The translations under genes were made by a program, and so were the position numbers. From Dehalococcoidia bacterium (GTDB lineage: Bacteria > Chloroflexota > Dehalococcoidia > GIF9 > UBA5629), in the NCBI GenBank assembly GCA_041653995.1, contig JBAZEK010000002.1, positions 248,001 through 312,000 on the forward strand: a DNA stretch of 64,000 bases, given 5' to 3'. This document shows, one piece after another, positions 1-8,097 of the stretch (positions are counted from its first letter, which is position 1; every line of letters begins with the position of its first letter). Under the pieces are notes generated by a model that saw only the letters and a program-made list of their open reading frames with translations, made no database searches and was not told where the DNA came from.

Positions 1-83
1 TGCTGCTCAGCGACAGACAATCCATACGTGAAGTCATCCTCTTCCCGCAGCTCAAGACCAAACAGGGGAGGAGCGAAGAATGA
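1..83 (+). CDS. lysS: Lysyl-tRNA synthetase, C-terminal end (partial)
   Basis: The third reading frame is open from the window edge to a TGA at 81-83 and encodes a tail containing SDRQSIREVILFPQLK. This matches the closing segment of class II lysyl-tRNA synthetases (DxxSIRDVxxFPQL). The enzyme charges tRNA-Lys in the cytoplasm. Its stop overlaps the serS start as ATGA, so the two synthetase genes are probably translationally coupled. Only about 26 codons are visible, so the call rests on one conserved motif. Confidence 0.75.
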   Translation, partial: LLSDRQSIREVILFPQLKTKQGRSEE

Positions 84-1342
84 TCGATATCAAATTAATA
101 CGAGATAATCCTGAAGTTGTATACCAGGCCATGGACAGGCGCGGGGAAGGGCGCGCGGACGTCGATCAGATCATAGAGCTGGACAGCTCTTACCGTCTGC
201 TGCTCAAGGAAGCCGAAGCCCTGCGCGCCCGCCGCAACGACGTGAGCAAGCAGATCAGCCGCATGAAAGAAAAGCCGGCCGATCTGATAGCCGAAATGCG
301 TCAGGTCGGCGACCGCATCACCCAGATCGAGGCCGAGGCAAATCTGCTGTCGGACAGGCTGGAGGACAGGTTGCTGCGCCTGCCCAACCTGCCGGCGGAC
401 GACGTACCGGAAGGGCAGGGCTCGGAAGATAACGTCGAAGTCCGGTCATGGGGACGGACCCCTGAATTCGCCTTCACACCGCTTCCCCACTGGGACCTGG
501 CTGAAAAGCTGGGCATCATCGATTTCCAGCGCGGCGTCAGGCTCTCGGGAACCAGATTTTACGTGCTGCGCGGCATGGGCGCCCTGCTGCAGAGAGCTTT
601 GATCAGCTTCATGCTCGACCTTCACGTCAGGGAGCACGGATATATAGAGATCTACCCCCCGTTCATGGTTAAGCGCGAATGCCTGGTCGGATCAAGCAAC
701 CTGCCCAAGTTTGCCGATAACCTGTATCACGACGCGGAGGAGGATTACTGGTTCATCCCCACCGCCGAAGTCCCTCTGACAAACCTGCACCGCGACGAGA
801 TACTGGCGGCCGGTACGCTGCCCATACATTATGCCGCGCATACTTCATGTTTTCGCCGCGAGAAAATGGCGGCCGGCAAGGACACGCGCGGCATCAAGCG
901 CGGGCACCAGTTCGAAAAAGTGGAAATGTACAAGTTCGTCGATCCCTCCACCTCGGACAACGAACTAAAGAGCCTGTTGGATAATGCCGAGGATATCTGC
1001 CGCAGGCTGGAATTGCCCTACCGTGTGATACAACTTTGCACGGGAGACCTGGGCTTTGCCGCCGTCAAGACCTTCGACATCGAGATGTGGGCGCCCGGCT
1101 GCGGCGAATGGCTTGAAGTCAGCTCGTGCAGCAATTGCGGCGATTTCCAGGCGCGCCGCGCCAATATTCGCTACCGGCCCGACCCCGAGGCCAAACCTCG
1201 CCTGGTACACACGCTTAACGGCTCGGGACTGGCGCTGCCGCGCGTGATGATCGCCGTCATGGAAAACTACCAGCGGGAAGACGGCAGCATCAGCGTGCCC
1301 GCCGCATTGCAGCCGTACATGAATACGGATATCATCCGATAG
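80..1342 (+). CDS. serS: Seryl-tRNA synthetase
   Basis: This class II synthetase (420 aa, normal length) attaches serine to tRNA-Ser. The first ~105 residues form the charged helical coiled-coil arm that grips the long variable arm of tRNA-Ser. Motif 2 is visible near residue 255 (CFRREKMAAGKDTRG) and motif 3 near 376 (HTLNGSGLALPR). The start is ATG at 80, preceded by GGGGAGGAG, and it overlaps the upstream lysS stop by 4 bp. A cognate tRNA-Ser(UGA) gene lies 12 kb downstream. Confidence 0.97.
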   Translation: MIDIKLIRDNPEVVYQAMDRRGEGRADVDQIIELDSSYRLLLKEAEALRARRNDVSKQISRMKEKPADLIAEMRQVGDRITQIEAEANLLSDRLEDRLLRLPNLPADDVPEGQGSEDNVEVRSWGRTPEFAFTPLPHWDLAEKLGIIDFQRGVRLSGTRFYVLRGMGALLQRALISFMLDLHVREHGYIEIYPPFMVKRECLVGSSNLPKFADNLYHDAEEDYWFIPTAEVPLTNLHRDEILAAGTLPIHYAAHTSCFRREKMAAGKDTRGIKRGHQFEKVEMYKFVDPSTSDNELKSLLDNAEDICRRLELPYRVIQLCTGDLGFAAVKTFDIEMWAPGCGEWLEVSSCSNCGDFQARRANIRYRPDPEAKPRLVHTLNGSGLALPRVMIAVMENYQREDGSISVPAALQPYMNTDIIR

Positions 1343-1492
1343 ACAGGCCCGCACGCCTCCGGCGCCGTCTCACCGGCCGATTTTTCCAGCCTGAGCGACG
1401 CCAACGCCTCCGTTATCTTGACATAGGCTTCAAATTCAATTTAACTATATGTATAATTAAAGGAAATATTATAGGCAAGATCCCGAAAAGAT

Positions 1493-3088
1493 ATGGCAGA
1501 AGGTGAACCGCAGACCGGTCCGAAGTTCTGCCGCCAGTGCGGTGGCGTAGTACCCGAGGGAACCCCGATCTGCCCGCGCTGCGGCCAGAAGTGGTACATG
1601 GACCGCGTGGAGCAGCAGGGGGCGGACCTCTGGCAGAAGATCATTGAGAAAAGGGCGGCGGCGGGTATGGGCGAAGCCGGTCCGGCTCAGGAGCAGAAGC
1701 AGTACCGCTGCCCCAACTGCATGGCGGTGCTGCAGGGGCCTTCGCCTACATGTCCTCAATGCGGAAAAAGCACGGCTAAAGCCAGGATCGTTCCGCCCGG
1801 GAAAGAGGATGAGGCGTCTATTGAAGAGACCGCCCAAGCTCTGAACCTGCCGCCTGCGGCAAAAGGTCTGGCCTCCATCAAGGGCGCTTCCCAACGCGCA
1901 GAGAGAAAAGGCAGCCGGCGCCGCATCAAAACCCTCGATATCATAATCGGCATTGTTATCATAATTATTCTGCTGGGCGTCGGTTACATGTTAGCCAGGC
2001 AATACGGCGTCCTGCCGTCATCTCTGACCTTCTTCAATCCGCCCCAGCAACAGGAGGCGCCACCGGCGCCGGCCACCCCGGCGGAGAAGATATCAGATAT
2101 CGCCATCTCGGATATTACTTCGGATGGAGCAGCCATCGCCTGGACCACCCCTGAGCCTGCCTGGGGCAAAGTCCTGTACGGCAAAACGGAGTCCTACGGG
2201 GATTCTGCCGCCGCCGTCCTGCGTGGCAGTGCCCAGAAGGTCACACTCAGCGGGCTCGAGCCCCTGACGACCTACCACTTCGCTGTAATGGTAACTGACG
2301 GCAAGGGCAACGAGCAGTACCGCAGCAATGACCATATGTTCGATACGGTCCAGCGGGTGAACACCACGCCGCCCGTCGTGACCATGTTCAAGGTCATGCC
2401 CACTGACGTAAGCGCCGTTATAAGCTGGACCACCGATAACCCCTCCAGCAGCCAGGTGCTTTATGGAGCGGACGCGTCATGTTCGAGCTCCACCGTCGAG
2501 GACACCAGGATGCTCACGGACCACCTGGTGCGCATTCTCGGCCTCGAGCCCAACACCAGCTATTATTACCGCATCAGGTCGGTGGACGCCGATGGGAACG
2601 TGGCAACGATGGATCCCCCCAATATGTTCACAACGCTGGTCGCAGTGCCCACCGGGCCGCGCATCGGCGACAGGGCGCCCGATTTCACACTCCCCCTGTT
2701 CGGGAAACAGGAGACAATTTCGCTGCGCGACTACCGCGGCCAGAAGGTCCTGCTCACATTCTGGGCCGTTTACTGCCCCGAATGTGACCGTGAGCTGTCT
2801 TTACTGCAGTCCATCCAGGATAAAAATATCCCCGGTGTCAAGATCATAGCTGTCTTCATGGAGAGCAAGCTGGATGATATAGAGAAAACCATCACCAAGT
2901 ACAGGTCGGAGCGAGGCGAGCTCACGGTGCCGGTGGTGGTCGATATGTATAAGACCACAGCACATTTATACAATGTCGAGAAAGCGCCCTATACGGTGTT
3001 CATCGACGGCGATATGATTATCCGCGACATCGAGCCGGGCAACTTCAATATAGAGCAGGTCGAGAGGACGCTCAATACTTTAGAATAG
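1493..3088 (+). CDS. Zinc-ribbon/transmembrane/FN3/TlpA thioredoxin chimaera (paralogue 1)
   Basis: This 531-aa protein has two N-terminal zinc ribbons (CRQC...CPRC near 13-30, CPNC...CPQC near 72-90), a basic stretch, and one membrane helix near 147-167. Two fibronectin-III/purple-acid-phosphatase-like beta domains follow (about 205-290 and 300-385, each with an ISWTT/IAWTT strand), then a TlpA/AhpC-TSA redox domain from about 393 with C428-P-E-C431. Inferred topology: zinc ribbons inside, FN3 and thioredoxin domains outside. TlpA domains reduce disulfides in extracytoplasmic proteins; the substrate here is unknown. It is the first of three tandem paralogues. A TTGACA lies at 1418-1423. No ideal ribosome binding site precedes the ATG. 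Confidence 0.85.
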   Translation: MAEGEPQTGPKFCRQCGGVVPEGTPICPRCGQKWYMDRVEQQGADLWQKIIEKRAAAGMGEAGPAQEQKQYRCPNCMAVLQGPSPTCPQCGKSTAKARIVPPGKEDEASIEETAQALNLPPAAKGLASIKGASQRAERKGSRRRIKTLDIIIGIVIIIILLGVGYMLARQYGVLPSSLTFFNPPQQQEAPPAPATPAEKISDIAISDITSDGAAIAWTTPEPAWGKVLYGKTESYGDSAAAVLRGSAQKVTLSGLEPLTTYHFAVMVTDGKGNEQYRSNDHMFDTVQRVNTTPPVVTMFKVMPTDVSAVISWTTDNPSSSQVLYGADASCSSSTVEDTRMLTDHLVRILGLEPNTSYYYRIRSVDADGNVATMDPPNMFTTLVAVPTGPRIGDRAPDFTLPLFGKQETISLRDYRGQKVLLTFWAVYCPECDRELSLLQSIQDKNIPGVKIIAVFMESKLDDIEKTITKYRSERGELTVPVVVDMYKTTAHLYNVEKAPYTVFIDGDMIIRDIEPGNFNIEQVERTLNTLE

Positions 3089-3158
3089 CTCTATGCTCAT
3101 AAATCTCTTGACAGCTGATATACCCCGTTGTAGTGTAGATTCATAGGGAGATACCCTT

Positions 3159-4964
3159 TTGGACAGCCAGTTCAGATGTAAATGCGGCAAGGCGATGGCC
3201 TACTCAAACGAGCCGTGCAAAGACTGCGGCAGCCTCGGCCCGCACGCCTATGCCGGCAAGCCCGGCCCCGCGGCTCCGACCACGCAGGGCCCACCCCAGC
3301 AAAGGCGACCCGAGAATATGCCTGTTGACAGGGGTGAGTGGCAGCCTCCTGCAACCACCGGACGCGAGGCCCCGGTTAATTACGAGCCTGAGACTACCGA
3401 CATCGCGTCCGAGAGGGGGCGCGGTCGCCGCGGAGACAATGCCGAGGGCTTTCCCGTCGGCATGAACCGCAGGGCCGAGATACTCAACCACATAGAGGAC
3501 ATGGACAGGGAGGACAGGAAGGAGCCGGCCAGACGGCCCCGCAAAGAGAAGAAACGGACCGACGACAGGGATTGGGATACCGACGAAAGGCCCGCCAGGG
3601 TTAAACACTACGAATCTTTCCTCGACGAGGGGGAAGAGGAGGAGAAGCCGCGCAAGAAAGGAGTAGGCCTCGCAGGAAGTATCATCAGCATTATACTGGT
3701 CGCGGCACTGATAACGGGCGCTCTCTGGGCCTATAGTAATCAGGAAGAGATATCCGGCTGGCTGATGTCGCCCACAACCCCGGAGACGGTTCCTGCCTCG
3801 GACCAGCCCGCAGATTCCACCGATTCCGGCCAGGGGTTCTTCGACGGCCTGCTGAATATGTTCAAATGGGGGCAGGCTGCGCCCGTATCCACCGATAATA
3901 CCAGCTCGCCGGCCGCCACGGACAACGTGCAGACTCCTGCAACGCCAGCCGTGCCCTCCGATACGACAATTCCGGTTATATCCGAGATACTTATAACGTC
4001 CATCACCGATCACGGCGCCAGGGTGACATGGAAGACGGATGAACTCTGCACCGGCAGGGTCACCTATAAGACTGAGTTAGGTGAACCTCACCTCGTCAAT
4101 GGGGCGGTCACACCCACCCGTTATCACCAGGCCGATCTCAGCGGGCTTGAAAGCGGTAAAACATATTACATAACCATCATCAGCCGCGATGACTCCGGCA
4201 ACGATGCTAAACAGGAGCGAAGCTTCCAGACGTTATTGTCGGCCGCCGACACGACCGCCCCACAGCTTGTCGGCAAGCCGTCCGCATCGGTCGGCGATTC
4301 CAACGCCACCATCTCCTGGAAAACAAACGAGAAGGCCAAATCGCAGGTCAAATACAGCCTGGGCACGGGATATGAATTCCCCTCGGGCTTTACCTATGAG
4401 TTCAGCGCCGAGCACAGCGTCTTCCTCAGCGGGCTTTCGCCCAACACGGAGTACCATTACCAGGTTATATCCAGGGACGCCTCAGGCAACGTGATGACCG
4501 AAAGCGACTTCATTTTCAAAACCGAGCTTGAGACGGGGGCTGCTCCCTACATGGGCAGCAAGGCCCCCGATTTCACGCTGCGTGACCTTCAGGGTGAGAC
4601 CGTATCGCTCAGCCAGTTCCGCGGGAAAAAAGTCATACTCAATTTCTGGGCCAGCTGGTGCACGCCCTGCAAGATCGAGCTGCCGCATTTCCAGACGCTG
4701 TGGGCCAATAATCCGGACGCCGACTTCGTCATCCTGGCCGTGGCCGGCAGCCAGTCGGAGGAGACTATTATCAGGGACTTCGTCACCGACGGCAACTATA
4801 CTTTTCCCGTTTGCCTCGATCCGGGCGACGAGGCCTTCAATAAATATGAGCTTACCAGTATACCCAAGACCTACTTTATCGATAAGGACGGTATCATCCG
4901 CAGGATTCAGCAGGGCATGTTCACCGGCCCTGGCGAGATCGAGTTCATGCTCAACTCCTACTGA
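3159..4964 (+). CDS. Zinc-ribbon/transmembrane/FN3/TlpA thioredoxin chimaera (paralogue 2)
   Basis: This 601-aa paralogue of the preceding gene has one short N-terminal zinc ribbon (CKCG...CKDCG, residues 8-24) and a long charged, probably disordered region to about 165. A membrane helix sits near 171-191, a Ser/Thr/Pro linker follows, then two FN3-like domains (about 270-455) and a TlpA domain with the classical C501-T-P-C504 in a WASWC context. The start is TTG at 3159, placed 8 nt after AGGGAG. A candidate promoter is TTGACA (3108-3113), 17 nt, then TAGTGT (3131-3136). Its CTPC motif is the most thioredoxin-like of the three, so it is the best candidate for an active reductase. Confidence 0.85.
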   Translation: MDSQFRCKCGKAMAYSNEPCKDCGSLGPHAYAGKPGPAAPTTQGPPQQRRPENMPVDRGEWQPPATTGREAPVNYEPETTDIASERGRGRRGDNAEGFPVGMNRRAEILNHIEDMDREDRKEPARRPRKEKKRTDDRDWDTDERPARVKHYESFLDEGEEEEKPRKKGVGLAGSIISIILVAALITGALWAYSNQEEISGWLMSPTTPETVPASDQPADSTDSGQGFFDGLLNMFKWGQAAPVSTDNTSSPAATDNVQTPATPAVPSDTTIPVISEILITSITDHGARVTWKTDELCTGRVTYKTELGEPHLVNGAVTPTRYHQADLSGLESGKTYYITIISRDDSGNDAKQERSFQTLLSAADTTAPQLVGKPSASVGDSNATISWKTNEKAKSQVKYSLGTGYEFPSGFTYEFSAEHSVFLSGLSPNTEYHYQVISRDASGNVMTESDFIFKTELETGAAPYMGSKAPDFTLRDLQGETVSLSQFRGKKVILNFWASWCTPCKIELPHFQTLWANNPDADFVILAVAGSQSEETIIRDFVTDGNYTFPVCLDPGDEAFNKYELTSIPKTYFIDKDGIIRRIQQGMFTGPGEIEFMLNSY

Positions 4965-5104
4965 TCGGCGCCCCTCAGCGTTCCTTCGATTCCGCAAATC
5001 CGCTTCACACCGCTGCCTTTCACGTAAAGATAAACTTGACACGAAGAATATCTTGTCTTACCGTTAATATAACGTTGAATACAGATTGAGATGGATAATA
5101 TTTA

Positions 5105-7348
5105 ATGCCCAGCACGGTAATCTGCCAGAGGTGTCATGAGATCAATGAACCCAACGCTACAGTCTGCCAGAAATGTGGCGCGAGGTTCTGTCCGCATTGC
5201 CACCTGTTAATCCCTTCGCCCGACGCAGCCATCTGCCCGCACTGCGGCAAGAAAGATCTATCTTTCAGGCCGGGTAAATATTCCGCCGGCAGCGTCGCAG
5301 CTTCGACGGTGGCGCCCGGCGCCATGCCGGCCAACAGGTATGTCTGCCCGAGCTGCGGGAACAGGATAGATCCTTCGCTGGGCAAGTGCCCCTATTGCGG
5401 ACAACTGGGAAACCGTTTCACCATGATGCCCACGCAGGGCCACGGCGTGATGAAGCCCGCCCATGGCGACTACACTCACACATTCGCGGCGCCCCCGCCT
5501 GCCGAGGAGACCGCGACCACGCAGAAGGTCTGCTCCAAATGCGGCAGGGTCATACCTCCCGGCTCCAGCCTGTGCCCGGTGCACGGCAAGTTCGGTGGCG
5601 GCAACGCGCTGAGAAATATCACTGCTCCCGTCAGGGACAAGACCTTTGAGGGCGAAGTATACAGGAGGATGGAGGAGAGGAAGGCCGGCCCCGCTCCCCG
5701 TTCCGGCGTCAGGCAGGCGGCGCCCGAAGAGATATATCCGCAGATGCAGGCCGGTCCGGCTACGCCGGCCCCTGTGCCGGAGGCGCCGCCCATGCCCGCC
5801 GAGCAACGCACCTGTTCCAACTGCGGTAATGCCGTGCCCGACCGCAGCAAGGTCTGCCCCACCTGCGGAAATAATCGCCTCCCGCCCGAGAAGAGAAAGG
5901 CCTTTATGAAGGCCGAGGACCGCTACAGGGCGGTGGAGGCCGCGCAGCAGGCCTACGCCGCATATCCACCTCAGCAGCAGCCCTATGCCGCATACCCTGC
6001 GCCGCAGCAAAGCCAGTATTACGGGCAGCCGGCGGTGCAGCCGTACGAGATGGCCTACCCGGCGCCGTCGCCCGGATTCGTAGAGGAGATTTATCCCGAG
6101 AAAAAACGCGGGAAGGAGAAAATGCCCCGTGAGCGCCGGGATAGGACGGAAAAACCGGGCCAGCGGGCTTCCCCCATTCCCATACTGCTGGCGCTTATCG
6201 CGCTGGCCGGGGTTATCATCATCGGAGTCGTATTCCTGATCGACCAGCTTAAGACGCCCGCGCCGGCCGTTATCAGCAATCCCCCCATCACGACTCCCAC
6301 CGGCACAACCGAAGGACCCGAGATATCCAATGTCGAATATTCCAATATCACGCGCACCGGCGCTACCGTAACCTGGACAACCGACAAAAAGTCCAACAGC
6401 CTGGTGATCTACTGCCTGGACGGGGGTACCCTCTGCGAAAACGCCCGGGACGACGAGCTGGTCACCAGCCACAGCGTCAACCTGACCAACCTTGAACAGG
6501 GCAAGTCCTATCATATAACGGTGAAATCCGCGCTGGGCAACGATCCCGATTCGGCGGACTCCAGCCTGGAGGTCACCAATGTGCTGAGGATGTTGGACGT
6601 ACCGGATACGACACCGCCGGTGCTCAGCAACGTAAGGGTCACCAATGTCACCAGCGGAGGGTCGGCGGAGATCACCTGGAACACGGACGAGCCTGCCACC
6701 AGCCAGGTCAGTTTCGGCACTACCGCCAGTTACGGTACGCTGCAGCCGTCGCAGACCGACACCCAGCTGACGACCTTCCACGATGTGATACTCAACGGGC
6801 TGGCGCCGCAGACGACCTTCCATTACAAGGTGATATCGAGGGACGCCGACGGCAACGAGAAATCGTCGGCCGATGACACGTTTACAACGCCGGTCCCGGC
6901 CGGAGTAGATAGAGGAGATGCGGCACACGATTTCACGCTGCGCTGCGCGGACGGCAGCCAGGTGACGCTCAGCTCCCTGCAGGGCAAGAAAGTAATCATC
7001 AACTTCTGGAATTTAAATTGCCAATACTGCATGGATGAGATGCCATATTTCCAGACCGTACGTGAAAACCATCCCGAAAGCGAGGTAGCCATGCTGATGA
7101 TCAACAGCGCCGCCGGCGGATTCCCCGCCAACAGGGATGAATACGTGGGCGCGAAAATAACGGAACAAGGCTGGGAATTCACGGTCCCGCTGGATGATTC
7201 AGGCGTTGTTGCCCAAGCTTACGAGGTAACCAGCGGCATACCGGTGACCTTTTTCATCGACTCAACTGGTATCATACGAGCAGTACAAGACGGCTATTTC
7301 CAAGGCGGGGCTGCTGCAATAGAGAGCTTGTTAGACTCATATAATTAG
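5105..7348 (+). CDS. Zinc-ribbon/transmembrane/FN3/TlpA thioredoxin chimaera (paralogue 3)
   Basis: The largest of the three (747 aa) starts with a tandem array of about five Cys4-type ribbons in the first ~260 residues (CQRC/CQKC, CPHC/CPHC, CPSC/CPYC, CSKC with a partner CPVH, CSNC/CPTC). A Tyr/Gln/Pro/Ala-rich spacer (about 285-335), a basic stretch, a membrane helix near 357-380, two FN3-like domains (about 408-600) and a TlpA domain with C639-Q-Y-C642 follow. The N-terminal ribbons look like the zinc-ribbon modules of regulatory membrane proteins. TTGACA occurs at 5036-5041. A binding partner or substrate cannot be read from the sequence. Confidence 0.85.
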   Translation: MPSTVICQRCHEINEPNATVCQKCGARFCPHCHLLIPSPDAAICPHCGKKDLSFRPGKYSAGSVAASTVAPGAMPANRYVCPSCGNRIDPSLGKCPYCGQLGNRFTMMPTQGHGVMKPAHGDYTHTFAAPPPAEETATTQKVCSKCGRVIPPGSSLCPVHGKFGGGNALRNITAPVRDKTFEGEVYRRMEERKAGPAPRSGVRQAAPEEIYPQMQAGPATPAPVPEAPPMPAEQRTCSNCGNAVPDRSKVCPTCGNNRLPPEKRKAFMKAEDRYRAVEAAQQAYAAYPPQQQPYAAYPAPQQSQYYGQPAVQPYEMAYPAPSPGFVEEIYPEKKRGKEKMPRERRDRTEKPGQRASPIPILLALIALAGVIIIGVVFLIDQLKTPAPAVISNPPITTPTGTTEGPEISNVEYSNITRTGATVTWTTDKKSNSLVIYCLDGGTLCENARDDELVTSHSVNLTNLEQGKSYHITVKSALGNDPDSADSSLEVTNVLRMLDVPDTTPPVLSNVRVTNVTSGGSAEITWNTDEPATSQVSFGTTASYGTLQPSQTDTQLTTFHDVILNGLAPQTTFHYKVISRDADGNEKSSADDTFTTPVPAGVDRGDAAHDFTLRCADGSQVTLSSLQGKKVIINFWNLNCQYCMDEMPYFQTVRENHPESEVAMLMINSAAGGFPANRDEYVGAKITEQGWEFTVPLDDSGVVAQAYEVTSGIPVTFFIDSTGIIRAVQDGYFQGGAAAIESLLDSYN

Positions 7349-7503
7349 CACGCGATACCGGCGCAATTCCTGATCCCGTAGCTTCCTGACGTTCCTTTGC
7401 TATGCGAGGCTCCAGTTTTCATTAAATCACACCTGTATTTTCATCATGTCTTCATAAGTCCCGCACATAATAAGAGAAGGATAATAAATACAGGAGCAAT
7501 AAA

Positions 7504-7734
7504 ATGATGGGTTACTGGTTTACCGGAATGGGATGGTGGATGGCGCTGGCAGGCATTCTGTTCGTGCTGTTCTGGGGCGGCGTTGTCTGGCTGATAGTCT
7601 GGGGCATTAATAAGGCGACCGGGCACAGGGGTGGCTGCGCTACGATGGAAAGCCCCATGGAGATCGCCAAGCGGCGTTATGCGCAGTCGGAGATCACTCG
7701 GGAGCAGTTCGAGCAGATCAAAAAGGACCTTTAG
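7504..7734 (+). CDS. Small membrane protein with C-terminal SHOCT domain
   Basis: This 76-aa protein starts at ATG 7504 after AGGAGCAATAAA. Residues ~8-40 are strongly hydrophobic and Trp/Gly-rich, giving one or two membrane segments. The tail (EIAKRRYAQSEITREQFEQI) is a typical SHOCT motif, a short C-terminal helix pair found on many small membrane proteins and thought to mediate oligomerisation. Its cellular role is unknown. It is the last host gene before the tRNA-Ser-integrated element. Confidence 0.75.
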   Translation: MMGYWFTGMGWWMALAGILFVLFWGGVVWLIVWGINKATGHRGGCATMESPMEIAKRRYAQSEITREQFEQIKKDL

Positions 7735-7741
7735 TCATAAC

Positions 7742-7782
7742 TTGCCTCTGCGCGGGACATTAAATATACTAATATGTCCCGC
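7742..7782 (+). promoter_or_regulatory. Probable original promoter of tRNA-Ser, with overlapping inverted repeat
   Basis: TTGCCT (7742-7747) and TATACT (7765-7770) are separated by exactly 17 nt and lie just upstream of the tRNA-Ser 5' fragment. An inverted repeat (GCGGGACAT at 7752-7760, ATGTCCCGC at 7774-7782) straddles the -10 element. It could also end transcription of the SHOCT gene. Now that the tRNA is split by the insertion, this promoter would transcribe only a tRNA fragment into the element. Confidence 0.5.
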
Positions 7783-7826
7783 GGAGGGGTGACCGAGTGG
7801 ACGATGGTGACGGTCTTGAAAACCGT
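7782..7826 (+). repeat. attL: 45-bp copy of the 5' half of tRNA-Ser(UGA)
   Basis: These 45 bp are identical to 13421-13465 and cover the acceptor 5' strand, D arm and complete anticodon stem-loop of tRNA-Ser(UGA). Beyond ACCGT the sequence diverges from tRNA: there is no variable arm, T arm or 3' acceptor strand. This is the displaced native 5' half left by site-specific integration at the anticodon arm, so it is a tRNA fragment and not a functional gene. Confidence 0.9.
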
Positions 7827-8097
7827 AAGTAAGTCTGCAATCTACTGCTTTTACGATCAGTTGAGTGCGTTTGTGCTATTTAAGATAAACCGCTGCTGCT
7901 CGTAAATGTGTCTCGTAGATTTCCGTTATCTTGATGTGTTAGCTATTCGCTAGCTTTTTTGTTAGCTATTCTACAGCTTCAATAGAGGTGTGCCGAAAAA
8001 AGACCGCCGTTGAAAGCCTGAGTGGCTGGCGCAGGAAAGTCGAAGATGAGATGTCCATCTGGTCTTAGAATGATGCTCATATTGGCTTTGCTACAAC
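7827..8097. other. Left-end intergenic region of the element
   Basis: No gene is recognised in this 270-bp stretch. It holds a weak terminator-like hairpin (AGCTA, 5-nt loop, TAGCT, then six T) at 7941-7960 and a nearby second AGCTATTC. No similarity to the missing half of tRNA-Ser or to a recombinase could be seen. Confidence 0.4.

Noticed and set aside
1418..1457. TTGACA...TATAAT as a promoter of the first chimaera gene
   Set aside because: The two boxes are 28 nt apart. A -10 at TAACTA with 18-nt spacing is possible but poor, so I only note the TTGACA.
5258..6928. Long minus-strand open frame (556 codons) under paralogue 3
   Set aside because: It mirrors the GC-rich codon bias of the real plus-strand gene, is Arg/Gly-rich without domains, and lacks a ribosome binding site. 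Same for 3204-4013, 18051-19625, 19964-21280 and 52835-53968 on the minus strand.
7941..7960. Hairpin with six T at the left end of the element
   Set aside because: The stem has only 5 bp and is AT-rich, too weak to call a terminator with confidence.
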